Shown here: positions 10,736 to 24,349 of the stretch, in pieces
Position numbering within the stretch: position 1 is the stretch's first letter
Layout of the letters: each line of letters opens with the position of its first letter
Assembly: GCF_026213295.1 (NCBI RefSeq)
Contig: NC_079418.1
Location: 5,157,887-5,221,886, forward strand
Direction of reading: 5' to 3'
DNA from: Gadus chalcogrammus
Lineage: Eukaryota; Chordata; Actinopteri; Gadiformes; Gadidae
Length of the DNA stretch: 64,000 nucleotides
Translations under genes and position numbers: made by a program
Notes under the pieces: model-generated
Database searches by the model: none
Told to the model about the DNA's origin: nothing
The model's input: the letters and a program-made list of their open reading frames with translations, nothing else

Positions 10736-12407
10736 TTTATTGGGTGTCAAGCAACTATGTTGCGAGACAACCTATTGTTATTGTACGAATTCTTATTATT
10801 ATTATTATGCTGCCATTGGAGTCAATGGTAGCCCATAGAACCGCTTGGCGAAAAGTTATGAAATTTGGCACACTGGTTCAGGACAGCCCCATTAGCCCAT
10901 TAAGCCAATCTCAGGTCGCTAGCCCAACAGCTCTAGCGCCACCAACAGGTCAAAGTTGGGCATGCATTCATGTTCATAACTTTCGACCTATTCGACCAAT
11001 AATCACAAACCAGGTATCATTGGATTCCTTGAACCAAGCCCAGTTCAACACACCCTATGACGTCATTGTGCCATGACGTATATTTCCGCCATCTTGGTTT
11101 ATGTCAAAAACCTTCAAAATGCTACTTCTATCACAAATCTTGTCCAATCATCTCGAAACTTGGCACACATGATCTTCTGGCCATGCTTGATAAAAAACAT
11201 CGAATAGATTTGTCAAATTCAAAACCGTTTGTCCGCTAAAGCCAATCAAATTTAACCGCCAAGTTGCCAAACCGGAAGTAAGCCCATATCTCAGAAGCCC
11301 TTTGACCTATCATAACCAACCTTGGTAGAGAGACCCATGACCGCATCACGGTGACACTGAATGAATTTGGTGCCCCTTGACCTCTAGGTGGCGCTGTTAT
11401 TAATGTCGATGTGTTTTGACTCCTCTCTCTTCACATGAGTACATTTAAAACTTATTTTCAATGTCTGGTGATACTATCAGACCTCCCCATATAGCTCATA
11501 TATTACGTCTTGCAGAAATATCCGCGACAGCCAATGATATTCGAGCGCGAAGCCGGAAAACCGGAAACACGCCAATATCTCTGCAGCCCTTTGACATATC
11601 ATAACCAAACTTGATAGATTGACCCATAACATAATCATGGGGACAATCAAAGAATTTGGTGACCATTGACCGCTAGGGGGCGCTATAATTAATGAAGACG
11701 TGTTTTAACTCCTCTCTCTTCACATGAGTACATTTCAAACTTATTTTCAATGTCTGATGATACTGTCAGACCTACTCATATAGCTTATAAATTATTTCTC
11801 ATTGCAACATCAGAACTTGGCCGCCATGTTGAAAGTTGTCAAAATCAGTTGTAAATTCCCACAGGCCACAAATGATGTCCAATCTTCATGAAACTCTGCA
11901 TATATGATCTTCAGACCAAGCTGAACTAATGTGTTAAACAGCTTTCTCAAATTCAAAACCGTTTGGCCGTGACAGGCAATCAAACTTGACGGCGCTCATT
12001 AATGGGTAGACACTGCACTCGTGTGGCGATAAGCGGTACTTAATGTATAATGCAACAATGACTATATTTACCATTCCGCCCACTTAAAATATAAACTGCA
12101 ATTCCCACTGGATCAGATGCTTCACGAACCACCTCCAGAAGGGATGCTTGTTTACATGGTGTCTCTTTTAGGGATATTGTTCCGAATACCCCTATGTATT
12201 TGTGACATTTGTTCTGTCAGGCAGACTGCATTGCGCCCTTACTTCTAGGTGGGGTCCTTTTTCCCATTTACTCATCCCACCGGCTGTCGGTATTGCCGAT
12301 TTCCGAGGCGGCCGTCATGTAGCCCCCTGGCCAAATGCGTCCATCCGGCAGAATTAGCCTACCGAGTCCGATTATGCTTGACACCCACATTGCTGCTCGC
12401 AGCTATA
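10736..12407 (+). repeat. Family A unit U7 (1672 bp, one module, long tail)
   Basis: One module starts at 10742 and is preceded by TTTAT rather than TTT. Long-tail subtype. It shares the degraded GGTGCCCCTTGACC site with U6, indicating a recent common copy. Confidence 0.88.
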
Positions 12408-13729
12408 TTTGGGTGTCAAGCAACTATGTTGCGAGACAACCTATTGTTATTGTACGAATTCTTATTATTATTATTATGCTGCCATTGGAGTCAATGGCAG
12501 CCCATAGAACCGCTTGGCGAAAAGTTGTGAAATTTGGCACACTTGTTCAGGACAGCCCCATTAGCACATTGAGCCAATCTCAGGTCGCTAGCCCAACAGC
12601 TCTAGCGCCACCAACAGGTCAAAGTTGGACATGCATTCATGTTCATAACTTTCGACCCATTCGACCAATATTCACAAACCAGGTATCATTTGATTCCTTG
12701 AACCAAGCCCAGTTCAACAAACCCTATGACGTCATTGCGCCATGACGTATATTTCCGCCATCTTGGTTTATGTCAAAAACCATCAAAATGCTACTTCTAT
12801 CACAAATCTTGTCCAATCATCTCGAAACTTGGCACACATGATCTTCTGGCCATCCTTGATGAAAAACATCGAATAGATTTGACAAATTCAAAACTCTTTG
12901 CCCGCTTAAGCCAATCAAATTTGGCGGCAAAGCCGCTAAACAGGAAGTGAGCCGATTTCTCAGCATCCCTTAGAAATATCATAACCAGACTTGGTATATA
13001 GACCCATGGCCTCATAAAGGTGACACTGATTGAATGTGGTGACCTTTGACCTCTAGGTGGCGCTGTTATTAATGTCGAAGTGTTTTGACTCCTCTCTCTT
13101 CACATGAGTACATTTCAAACTTATTTTCAATGTCTGGTGATACTAACAGACCTCCCCGTGTGGCTAGCATATTATTTATTGCAGAAATATCCGTGACAGC
13201 CAATGATATTCGACCGCGAAGCCACCAAACCGGAAACACGCCAATATCTCAGCATCCCTTTGACATATCATAACCAAACTTGTTACATAGACCCATAACA
13301 TCATCATGGGAACACTCAATGAATTTGGTGACCATTGACCTCTAGGGGGCGCTATAATTAATGAAGACGTGTTTTAACTCCTCTCTCTTCACATAATAAA
13401 ATAATAATAATAATAATAAAAATACATTTCAAACTTATTTTCAATGTTTAATGATACTGTCAGACCTCCCCATATATCTTGTAAATTATTTTGTTGATAT
13501 TGTTCCGAATACCCCTATGTATTTGTGACATTTGTTCTGTCAGGCAGACTGCATTGCGCCCTTACCTCTAGGTGGGGTCCTTTTCCCATTTACTCATCCC
13601 ACCGGCTGTCGGTATTGCCGATTTCCGAGGCGGTCGTCATGGAGCCCCCTGGCCGATTGCGTCCATCCGGCAGAATAAGCCTACCGAGTCCGATTATGCT
13701 TGACACCCACATTGCTGCTCGCAGCTATA
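12408..13729 (+). repeat. Family A unit U8 (1322 bp, one module, TAA-tract insertion)
   Basis: The module starts at 12411. A perfect DR1 lies at 13040-13052. Within the conserved CTTCACATGAGTACATTTC block, a TAA/ATA-rich tract of about 30 bp (13394-13422) replaces GAG; no other unit shows this. Short tail. Confidence 0.87.
13394..13422 (+). repeat. TAA-rich insertion in U8
   Basis: A run of TAA/ATA triplets interrupts CTTCACAT and TACATTTC, which are separated only by GAG in the other units. It is unlike the usual position of microsatellites in these elements. Confidence 0.85.
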
Positions 13730-15995
13730 TTTATTATTATTATGCTGCCATTGGAGTCAATGGTAGCCCATAGAACCGCTTGGCGAAAAGTTGTGAAATT
13801 TGGCACACTGGTTCAGGACAGCCCCATTAGCCCATTAAGCCAATCTCAGGTCGCTAGCCCAACAGCTCTAGCGCCACCAACAGGTCAAAGTTGGGCATGC
13901 ATTCATGTTCATAACTTTCGACCTATTCGACCAATATTCACAAACCAGGTATCATTGGATTCCTTGAACCAAGCCCAGTTCAACACACCCTATGACGTCA
14001 TTGTGCCATGACGTATATTTCCGCCATCTTGGTTTATGTCAATAACCTTCAAAATGCTACTACTATCACAAATCTTGTCCAATCATCTCGAATCTTGACA
14101 CACATGATCTTATGGCCATGCTTGATACAAAACATCGAATAGATTTGTCAAATTCAAAACCGTTTGCCCGCTACAGCCAATCAAATTTGGCGGCGTAGCC
14201 GCCAAACCAGATGTAAGCCCATATCTCAGCAGCCCTTTGACATATCATAACCAACCTTGGTACATAGACCCATGACCCCATAAAGGTGACACTGAATGAA
14301 TCTGGTGAGATTTGACTTCTAGGGGGCGCTGTTATTAATGTTGATGTGTTTTGACTCCTCTCTCTTCACATGAGTACATTTAAAACTTATTTTCAATGTC
14401 TAGTGATACTATCAGACCTCCCCGTATAGCTAGTATATTATTTCTTGCAGAAATATCCGCGACAGCCAATGATATTCGACCGCAAAGCCGCCAAACCGGA
14501 AACACGCCAATATCTCAGCAGCCCTTTGACATATCATAACCAAACTTGATACATAGACCCATAACATCATCAGGGGGACACTCAATGAATTTGGTGACCA
14601 TTGACCTATAGGGGGCGCTATAATTAATGAAGACGTGTTTTAACTTCTCTCTCTTCACATGAGTACATTTCAAACTTATTTTTAATGTCTGAGGATACCG
14701 CCAGACCTCCTTATGTAGCTTATGAATTATTTCTCATTGCATCAGAACTTGGCCGCCATGTTGAAAGTTGTAAATCTGTTGAAAATTTCCACAGGCCACA
14801 AATTATGTCTGTGTTGTCTCTCCTGGCACTCATTTAATATTCTTACATTGATTTCTTAAATATTTATATGTAAAAACGGATGTGAATAATTACTTTACAG
14901 TTAAAATAAGCCAATGTATAAATTCATATTATTTTGCCGTTTTAGGTTTGTGATTATGTCACTTCCTGTGACGTCATTTCCTGTTAAAAATCTTCCCTCT
15001 GTAGAAGGAATGGCAGACATGTGCATCTTCTGATTGTAATCCGCTAGCATCCACATGAAAGCATCTAAGAGGCAATGCCGTAAGTTTGTTTAATCAATGC
15101 AAGACATGTTTAAGATAATATATTAGAGTGGATTTAGTTAAAAATAATGTTTGATGTGTTGTTAAAAACGTTTTGGTTAGCAATTGTGTACAAACTAAAA
15201 TCAATGCAACTGGCATCAGAATGTCTTCATGCAGTGTTAGACAGTTTATATTATTATTTACAACTATGTACAACATGCTGTTTAGACAAATGTACATTCA
15301 GTATTTTTGTATTCTTTTATTTGCAGTTTTCACCGTCTGTTAATGAGGAATTGTGACAGTAAATGGTCAACCTTACTACGACTGTCTTCATTGGCTACGG
15401 TTTAACTCGGTGTTAAGTCAGGGTTACAACACACTGCACGAGAACACTACAATGTCCAATCTTCATAGAACTTGGCATATATGATCTTCCGACCAAGCTG
15501 AACAAATGTATCAAACCGCTTTCTAAAATTCAAAACCGTTTGGCCGTGACAGCCAATCAAACTAGACGGCGCTCATTAATGGGTAGACACTGCACTCGTG
15601 TGGCGATAAGCGGTACTTAATGTATAATGCAACAATGACTATATTTACCATTCCGCCCACCTACAATATAAACTGCAATTCCCACTGAATTAAATGCTTC
15701 CCACTGGATTAGATGCTTCACGAACCACCTCCAGAACGGATGCTTCTTTACATTGTGTCTCTTTTAGGGATATTGTTCCGAATACCCCTATGTATTTGTG
15801 ACATTTGTTCTGTCAGGCAGACTGTATTGCGCCCTTACCTCTAGGTGGGGTCCTTTTCCCATTTACTCATGCTGTCGGTATTGCCGATTTCCGAGGCGGT
15901 CGTCATGTAGCCCCCTGGCCGATTGCGTCCATCGGGCAGAATTAGCCTACCGAGTCCCATTATGCTTGACACCCACATTGCTGCTCGCAGCTATA
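13730..15995 (+). repeat. Family A unit U9 (2266 bp, carries insert copy 2)
   Basis: No module. A hairpin variant with a GTA loop lies at 14186-14206. The insert occupies 14810-15451 and is shorter than the other four. After it, a roughly 20-bp segment is tandemly duplicated at about 15679-15717 (TTCCCACTG-ATTA-ATGC twice). The tail lacks a few bases at ACTCATGCTGTCGG. Confidence 0.87.
14810..15451. mobile_element. Solo-LTR-like insert, copy 2 (in U9)
   Basis: Same ends and the same ATGTC flanks (14805-14809 and 15452-15456). At 642 bp it is shorter than the other copies; most of the loss removes the first ETS-like motif (ACTTCCGG) upstream of the CRE, which is intact at 14969-14976. Confidence 0.7.
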
Positions 15996-17292
15996 TTTGG
16001 GTGTCAAGCAACTATGTTGCGAGACAACCTATTGTTTTCGTATGAATTCTTATTATTATTATTATGCTGCCATTGGAGTCAATGGCAGCCCATAGAACCG
16101 CTTGGCGAAAAGTTGTGAAATTTGGCACACTTGTTCAGGACAGCCCCATTAGCCCATTAAGCCAATCTCAGGTCGCTAGCCCAACAGCTCTAGCGCCACC
16201 AACAGGTCAAAGTTGGACATGCATTCATGTTCATAACTTTCGACCCATTCGACCAATATTCACAAACCAGGTATCATTTGATTCCTTGAACCAAGCCCAG
16301 TTCAACAAACCCTATGACGTCATTGCGCCATGACGTATATTTCCGCCATCTTGGTTTATGTCAAAAACCATCAAAATGCTACTTCCATCACAAATCTTGT
16401 CCAATCATCTCGAAACTTGGCACACATGATCTTCTGGCCATCCTTGATGAAAAACATCGAATAGATTTGTCAAATTCAAAACTCTTTGCCCGCTTAAGCC
16501 AATCAAATTTGGCGGCGAAGCCGCTAAACAGGAAGTGAGCCGATTTCTCAGCATCCCTTAGAAATATCATAACCAGACTTGGTATATAGACCCATGGCCT
16601 CATAAAGGTGACACTGATTGAATGTGGTGACCTTTGACCTCTAGGTGGCGCTGTTATTAATGTCAAAGTGTTTTGACTCCTCTCTCTTCACATGAGTACA
16701 TTTCAAACTTATTTTCAATGTCTGGTGATACTAACAGACCTCCCCGTGTGGCTAGCATATTATTTATTGCAGAAATATCCGTGACAGCCAATGATATTCG
16801 ACCGCGAAGCCACAAAACCGGAAACACGCCAATATCTCAGCATCCCTTTGACATATCATGACCAAACTTGTTACATAGACCCATAACATCATCATGGGAA
16901 CACTCAATGAATTTGGTGACCATTGACCTCTAGGGGGCGATATAATTAATGAAGACGTGTTTTAACTCCTCTCTCTTCATATGAGTACATTTCAAACATA
17001 TTTTCAATGTTTAATGATACTGTCAGACCTCCCCATATATCTTGTAAATTATTTTGTTGATATTGTTCCGAATACCCCTATGTATTTGTGACATTTGTTC
17101 TGTCAGGCAGACTGCATTGCGCCCTTACCTCTAGGTGGGGTCCTTTTCCCATTTACTCATCCCACCGGCTGTCGGTATTGCCGATTTCCGAGGCGGTCGT
17201 CATGTAGCCCCCTGGCCGATTGCGTCCATCCGGCAGAATAAGCCTACCGAGTCCGATTATGCTTGACACCCACATTGCTGCTCGCAGCTATA
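15996..17292 (+). repeat. Family A unit U10 (1297 bp, one module, short tail)
   Basis: The module starts at 15999 and has a variant right half (TTTTCGTATGAATTC). A perfect DR1 lies at 16628-16640. It belongs to the subtype with ACTCTTTGCCCGCTTAAGCC, shared with U8, U11 and U13. Confidence 0.88.
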
Positions 17293-18601
17293 TTTGGGTG
17301 TCAAGCAACTATGTTGCGAGACAACCTATTGTTATTGTACGAATTCTTATTATTATTATTATTATTATTATTATGCTGCCATTGGAGTCAATGGCAGCCC
17401 ATAGAACCGCTTGGCGAAAAGTTGTGAAATTTGGCACACTTGTTCAGGACAGCCCCATTAGCCCATTAAGCCAATCTCAGGTCGCTAGCCCAACAGCTCT
17501 AGCGCCACCAACAGGTCAAAGTTGGACATGCATTCATGTTCATAACTTTCGACCCATTCGACCAATATTCACAAACCAGGTATCATTTGATTCCTTGAAC
17601 CAAGCCCAGTTCAACAAACCCTATGACGTCATTGCGCCATGACGTATATTTCCGCCATCTTGGTTTATGTCAAAAACCATCAAAATGCTACTTCTATCAC
17701 AAATCTTGTCCAATCATCTCGAAACTTGGCACACATGATCTTCTGGCCATGCTTGATGAAAAACATCGAATAGATTTGTCAAATTCAAAACTCTTTGCCC
17801 GCTTAAGCCAATCAAATTTGGCGGCGAAGCCGCTAAACAGGAAGTGAGCTGATTTCTCAGCATCCCTTAGAAATATCATAACCAGACTTGGTATACAGAC
17901 CCATGGCCTCATAAAGGTGACACTGATTGAATGTGGTGACCTTTGACCTCTAGGTGGCGCTGTTATTAATGTCGAAGTGTTTTGACTCCTCTCTCTTCAC
18001 ATGAGTACATTTCAAACTTATTTTCAATGTCTGGTGATACTAACAGACCTCCCCGTGTGGCTAGCATATTATTTATTGCAGAAATATCCGTGACAGCCAA
18101 TGATATTCGACCGCGAAGCCACCAAACCGGAAACACGCCAATATTTCAGCATCCCTTTGACATATCATGACCAAACTTGTTACATAGACCCATAACATCA
18201 TCATGGGAACACTCAATGAATTTGGTGACCATTGACCTCTAGGGGGCGCTATAATTAATGAAGACGTGTTTTAACTCCTCTCTCTTCACATGAGTACATT
18301 TCAAACTTACTTTCAATGTTTAATGATACTGTCAGACCTCCCCATATATCTTGTAAATTATTTTGTTGATATTGTTCCGAATACCCCTATGTATTTGTGA
18401 CATTTGTTCTGTCAGGCAGACTGCATTGCGCCCTTACCTCTAGGTGGGGTCCTTTTCCCATTTACTCATCCCACCGGCTGTCGGTATTGCCGATTTCCGA
18501 GGCGGTCGTCATGTAGCCCCCTGGCCGATTGCGTCCATCCGGCAGAATAAGCCTACCGAGTCCGATTATGCTTGACACCCACATTGCTGCTCGCAGCTAT
18601 A
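17293..18601 (+). repeat. Family A unit U11 (1309 bp, one module, short tail)
   Basis: The module starts at 17296. A perfect DR1 lies at 17937-17949. It shares private variants GTGAGCTGATTTC and AATATTTCAGCATCC with U13, about 3.7 kb downstream. Confidence 0.88.
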
Positions 18602-20937
18602 TTTGGGTGTCAAGCAACTATGTTGCGAGACAACCTATTGTTATTGTACGAATTCTTATTATTATTATTATTATTATGCTGCCATTGGAGTCAATGGTAG
18701 CCCATAGAACCGCTTGGCGAAAAGTTGTGAAATTTGGCACACTGGTTCAGGACAGCCCCATTAGCCCATTAAGCCAATCTCAGGTCGCTAGCCCAACAGC
18801 TCTAGCGCCACCAACAGGTCAAAGTTGGGCATGCATTCATGTTCATAACTTTCGACCTATTTGACCAATATTCACAAACCAGGTATCATTGGATTCCTTG
18901 AACCAAGCCCAGTTCAACACACCCTATGACGTCATTGTGCCATGACGTATATTTCCGCCATCTTGGTTTATGTCAAAAACCTTCAAAATGCTACTTCTAT
19001 CACAAATCTTGTCCAATCATCTCGAATCTTGACACACATGATCTTCTGGCCATGCTTGATAAAAAACATCGAATAGATTTGTCAAATTCAAAACCGTTTG
19101 TCCGCTAAAGCCAATCAAATTTAACCGCCAAGTTGCCAAACCGGATGTAAGCCAATATCTCAACAGCCCTTTGACATATCATAACCAACCTTGGTATATA
19201 GACCCAAGCCCCCATAAAGCTGACACTGAATGAATTTGGTGACCTTTGACCTCTAGGGGGCGCTGTTATTAATGTCGATGTGTTTTGACTCCTCCCTCTT
19301 CACATGAGTACATTTAAAAATTATTTTCAATGTCTGGTGATACTATCAGACCTCCCCGTATAGCGAGTATATTATATTTTGCAGAAATATCCGCGGCAGC
19401 TGATGATATTCGACCGCGAAGCCGCCAAACCGGAAACACGCCAATATCTCAGCAGCCCTTTGACATATCATAACCAAACTTGATACATAGATCCATAACA
19501 TCATCAGGGGGACACTCAATGAATTTGGTGACCATTGACCTATAGGGGGCGCTATAATTACTGAAGACGTGTTTTAACTTCTCTCTCTTCACATGAGTAC
19601 ATTTCAAACTTATTTTTAATGTCTGAGGATACTGCCAGACCTCCTTATGTAGCTTATGAATTATTTCTCATTGCATCAGAACTTGGCCGCCATGTTGCAA
19701 GTTGTCAAAATCAGTTGAAAATTTCCACAGGCCACAAATTATGTCTGTGTTGTCTCTCCTGGCACTCATTTAATATTCTTACATTGATTTCTTAAATATG
19801 TATATGTAAAAACGGATGTGAATAATTACTTTACAGTTAAAATAAGCCAATGTATAAATTCATATTATTTTGCCGTTTTAGGTTTGTTATTATTTCACTT
19901 CCGGTTTAGTAACTTCCTGTGACGTCATTTCCTGTTAAAAATCGTACCTCTGTAGAAGGAATGGCAGACATGTGCATCTTCTGATTGTAATCCGCTAGCA
20001 TCCACATGAAAGCATCTAAGAGGCAATGCCGTAAATTTGTTTAATCAATGCAAGACATGTTTAAGATAATATATTAGAGTGGATTTAGTTAAAAATAATG
20101 TTTGATGTGTTGTTAAAAACGTTTTGGTTAGCAATTGTGTACAAACTAAAATCAATGCAATTGGCATCAGAATGTCTTCATGCAGTGTTAGACAGTTTAT
20201 ATTATTATTTACAACTATGTACAACATGCTGTTTAGTCAAATGTACATTCAGTATTTTTGTATTCTTTTACTTGCAGTTTTCACCGTCTGTTCATGAGGA
20301 ATTGTGACAGTAAATGGTCAACCTTACTACGACTCTGTCTTCATTGGCTACGGTTTAACTCGGTGTTAAGTCAGGGTTACAACACACTGCACGAGAACAC
20401 TACAATGTCCAATCTTCATAGAACTTGGCATATATGATCTTCCGACCAAGCTGAACAAATGTATCAAACCGCTTTCTCAAATTCATAACCGTTTGGCCGT
20501 GACAGCCAATCAAACTTGACGACGCTGATTAATGGGTAGACACTGCACTTGTGTGGCGACAAGCGGTACTTAATGTATACTACAACAATGACTATATTTA
20601 CCATTACGCCGATTTACAATATAAACTTCAATTCCCGATGGATTAGATGCTTCACGAACCACCTCCAGAACGGGTGCTTGTTTACATTGTGTCTCTTTTA
20701 GGAATATTGTTCCGAATACCCCTATGTATTTGTGACATTTGTTCTGTCAGGCAGACTGTATTGCGCCCTTACCTCTAGGTGGGGTCCTTTTCCCATTTCC
20801 TCATCCCACCGGCTGTCGGTATTGCCGATTTTCCGAGACGGTCGTCATGTAGCCCCCTGGCCGATTACGTCCATCCGGCAGAATTAGCCTACCGAGTCCC
20901 ATTATGCTTGACACCCACATTGCTGCTCGCAGCTATA
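18602..20937 (+). repeat. Family A unit U12 (2336 bp, recombinant, carries insert copy 3)
   Basis: The module starts at 18605. The head is of the long-tail subtype (CCGCCAAGTTGCCAAACCGG) but switches near 19145 to the insert-bearing subtype (TGTAAGCCAATATCTCAAC), so it looks like a recombinant. A perfect DR1 lies at 19240-19252 and the insert at 19746-20404. Its second half is nearly identical to U15. Confidence 0.88.
19746..20404. mobile_element. Solo-LTR-like insert, copy 3 (in U12)
   Basis: 659 bp with ATGTC at 19741-19745 and 20405-20409. CRE at 19920-19927. The donor-like site is changed to GTAAAT, and the 3' part has TCATGAGGAATTG, shared with copy 5. Confidence 0.7.
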
Positions 20938-21050
20938 TTTGGGTGTCAAGCAACTATGTTGCGAGACAACCTATTGTTATTGTACGAATTCTTATTATTG
21001 GGTGTCAAGCAACTATGTTGCGAGACAACCTATTGTTATTGTACGAATTC

Positions 21051-21081
<31 letters not shown>

Positions 21082-22309
21082 GCTGCCATTGGAGTCAATG
21101 GCAGCCCATAGAACCGCTTGGCGAAAAGTTGTGAAATTTGGCACACTTGTTCAGGACAGCCCCATTAGCCCATTAAGCCAATCTCAGGTCGCTAGCCCAA
21201 CAGCTCTAGCGCCACCAACAGGTCAAAGTTGGACATGCATTCATGTTCATAACTTTCGACCCATTCGACCAATATTCACAAACCAGGTATCATTTGATTC
21301 CTTGAACCAAGCCCAGTTCAACAAACCCTATGACGTCATTGCGCCATGACGTATATTTCCGCCATCTTGGTTTATGTCAAAAACCATCAAAATGCTACTT
21401 CTATCACAAATCTTGTCCAATCATCTCGAAACTTGGCACACATGATCTTCTGGCCATCCTTGATGAAAAACATCGAATAGATTTGTCAAATTCAAAACTC
21501 TTTGCACGCTTAAGCCAATCAAATTTGGCGGCGAAGCCGCTAAACAGGAAGTGAGCTGATTTCTCAGCATCCCTTAGAAATATCATAACCAGACTTGGTA
21601 TACAGACCCATGGCCTCATAAAGGTGACACTGATTGAATGTGGTGACCTTTGACCTCTAGGTGGCGCTGTTATTAATGTCGAAGTGTTTTGACTCCTCTC
21701 TCTTCACATGAGTACATTTCAAACTTATTTTCAATGTCTGGTGATACTAACAGACCTCCCCGTGTGGCTAACATATTATTTATTGCAGAAATATCCGTGA
21801 CAGCCAATGATATTCGACCGCGAAGCCACCAAACCGGAAACACGCCAATATTTCAGCATCCCTTTGACATATCATGACCAAACTTGTTACATAGACCCAT
21901 AACATCATCATGGGAACACTCAATGAATTTGGTGACCATTGACCTCTAGGGGGCGCTATAATTAATGAAGACGTGTTTTAACTCCTCTCTCTTCACATGA
22001 GTACATTTCAAACTTACTTTCAATGTTTAATGATACTGTCAGACCTCCCCATATATCTTGTGAAATTATTTTGTTGATATTGTTCCGAATACCCCTATGT
22101 ATTTGTGACATTTGTTCTGTCAGGCAGACTGCATTGCGCCCTTACCTCTAGGTGGGGTCCTTTTCCCATTTACTCATCCCACCGGCTGTCGGTATTGCCG
22201 ATTTCCGAGGCGGTCGTCATGTAGCCCCCTGGCCGATTGCGTCCATCCGGCAGAATAAGCCTACCGAGTCCGATTATGCTTGACACCCACATTGCTGCTC
22301 GCAGCTATA
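20938..22309 (+). repeat. Family A unit U13 (1372 bp, two modules, short tail)
   Basis: Modules start at 20941 and 21000, followed by an ATT tract. A perfect DR1 lies at 21644-21656. Very close to U11. Confidence 0.88.
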
Positions 22310-24349
22310 TTTGGGTGTCAAGCAACTATGTTGCGAGACAACCTATTGTTTTTGTATGAATTCCTATTATTATTATTATCCTTCAGTGGGAGTCAATGGC
22401 AGCCCATAGAACCGCTTGCCGAAAAGTTGTGAAATTTGGCACACTGGTTCAGGACAGCCCCATTAGCCCATTAACCCAATCTCAGGTCGCTAGCCCAACA
22501 GCTCTAGCGCCACCAACAGGTCAAAGTTGGGCATGCATTCATGTTCATAACTTTCGACCTATTCGACCAATATTCACAAACCAGGTATCATTGGATTCCT
22601 TGAACCAAGCCCAGTTCAACACACCATATGACGTCATTGCGCCATGACGTATATGTCCGCCATCTTGGTTTATGTCAAAAACCCTCAAAATGCTACTTCT
22701 ATCACAAATCTTGTCCAATCATCTCGAAACTTGGTACACATGATCTTCTGGCCATGCTTGATACAAAACATCTAATAGATTTGTCAAATTCAAAACTGTT
22801 TGCCCGCTACAGCCAATCAAATTTGGCAAAGTATCCGCCAAACCGGATGTAAGCCCATATCTCAGCAGCCCTTTGACGTATCATAACCAACCTTAGTACA
22901 TAGACCCATGGCCCCATAAAGTTTACACTGAATGAATTTGGTGATATTTGAACTCTAGGGGGCGCTGTTATTAATGTCGATGTGTTTTGACTCCTCTCTC
23001 TTCACATGAGTACATTTCAAACTTATTTTTAATGTCTGAGGATACTGCCAGACCTCCTTATGTAGCTTATGAATTATTTCTCATTGCATCAGAACTTGGC
23101 CGCCATGTTGAAAGTTATCAAAATCAGTTGAACATTTCCACAGGCCACAAATTATGTCTGTGTTGTCTCTCCTGGCACTCATTTAATATTCTTACATTGA
23201 TTTCTTAAATATGCATATGTAAAAACGGATGTGAATAATTACTTTACAGTTAAAATAAGCCAATGTATAAATTCATATTATTTTGCCGTTTTAGTTTTGT
23301 GATTATGTCACCTCCGGTTTAGTCACTTCCTGTGACGTCATTTCCTGTTAAAAATCTTACCTCTGTAGAAGGAATGGCAGACATGTGCATCTTCTGATTG
23401 TAATCCGCTAGCATCCACATGAAAGCATCTAAGAGGCAATGCCGTAAGTTTGTTTAATCAATACAAGACATGTTTAAGATAATATATTAGAGTGGATTTA
23501 GTTAAAAATAATGTTTGATGTGTTGTTAAAAACGTTTTGGTTAGCAATTGTGTACAAACTAAAATCAATGCAATTGGCATCAGAATGTCTTCATGCAGTG
23601 TTAGACAGTTTATATTATTATTTACAACTATGTACAACATGCTGTTTAGTCAAATGTACATTCAGTATTTTTGTATTCTTTTATTTGCAGTTTTCACCGT
23701 CTGTTAATGAGGAATTGTGACAGTAAATGGTCAACCTTACTACGACTCTGTCTTCATTGGCTACGGTTTAACTCGGTGTTAAGTCAGGGTTACAACACAC
23801 TGCACGAGAACACTACAATGTCCAATCTTCATAGAACTTGGCATATATGATCTTCCGACCAAGCTGAACAAATGTATCAAACCGCTTTCTCAAATTCAAA
23901 ACCGTTTGGCCGTGACAGCCAATCAAACTTGACGACGCTCATTAATGGGTAGACACTGCACTCGTGTGGCGACAAGCGGTACTTAATGTATACTACAACA
24001 ATGACTATATTTACCATTACGCCGATTTACAATATAAACTTCAATTCCCGATGGATTAGATGCTTCACGAACCACCTCCAGAACGGATGCTTGTTTACAT
24101 TGTGGCTCTTTTAGGAATATTGTTCCGAATACCCCTATGTATTTGTGACATTTGTTCTGTCAGGCAGACTGCATGGCGCCCTTACCTCTAGGTGGGGTCC
24201 TTTTCCCATTTACTCATCCCACCGGCTGTCGGTATTGCCGATTTCCGAGGCGGTCGTCATGTAGCCCCCTGGCCGATTGCGTCCATCCGGCAGAATTAGC
24301 CTACCGAGTCCGATTATGCTTGACACCCACATTGCTGCTCGCAGCTATA
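22310..24349 (+). repeat. Family A unit U14 (2040 bp, one internal repeat lost, carries insert copy 4)
   Basis: A variant module starts at 22313 (TTTTTGTATGAATTCC). Only one of the two internal 289-bp repeats remains: the region near 22985-23030 begins like repeat 1 (GATGTGTTTTGACTCC) and continues like repeat 2 (TTTTTAATGTCTGAGG). Unequal exchange between the internal repeats would produce this. The insert occupies 23159-23817. Confidence 0.88.
23159..23817. mobile_element. Solo-LTR-like insert, copy 4 (in U14)
   Basis: 659 bp with ATGTC at 23154-23158 and 23818-23822. The first ETS-like motif is altered (CACCTCCGG); CRE at 23333-23340. Confidence 0.7.

Noticed and set aside
15679..15717. 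Separate small mobile insertion in U9
   Set aside because: It is a direct tandem duplication of about 20 local bases with one or two changes, so slippage is enough to explain it.
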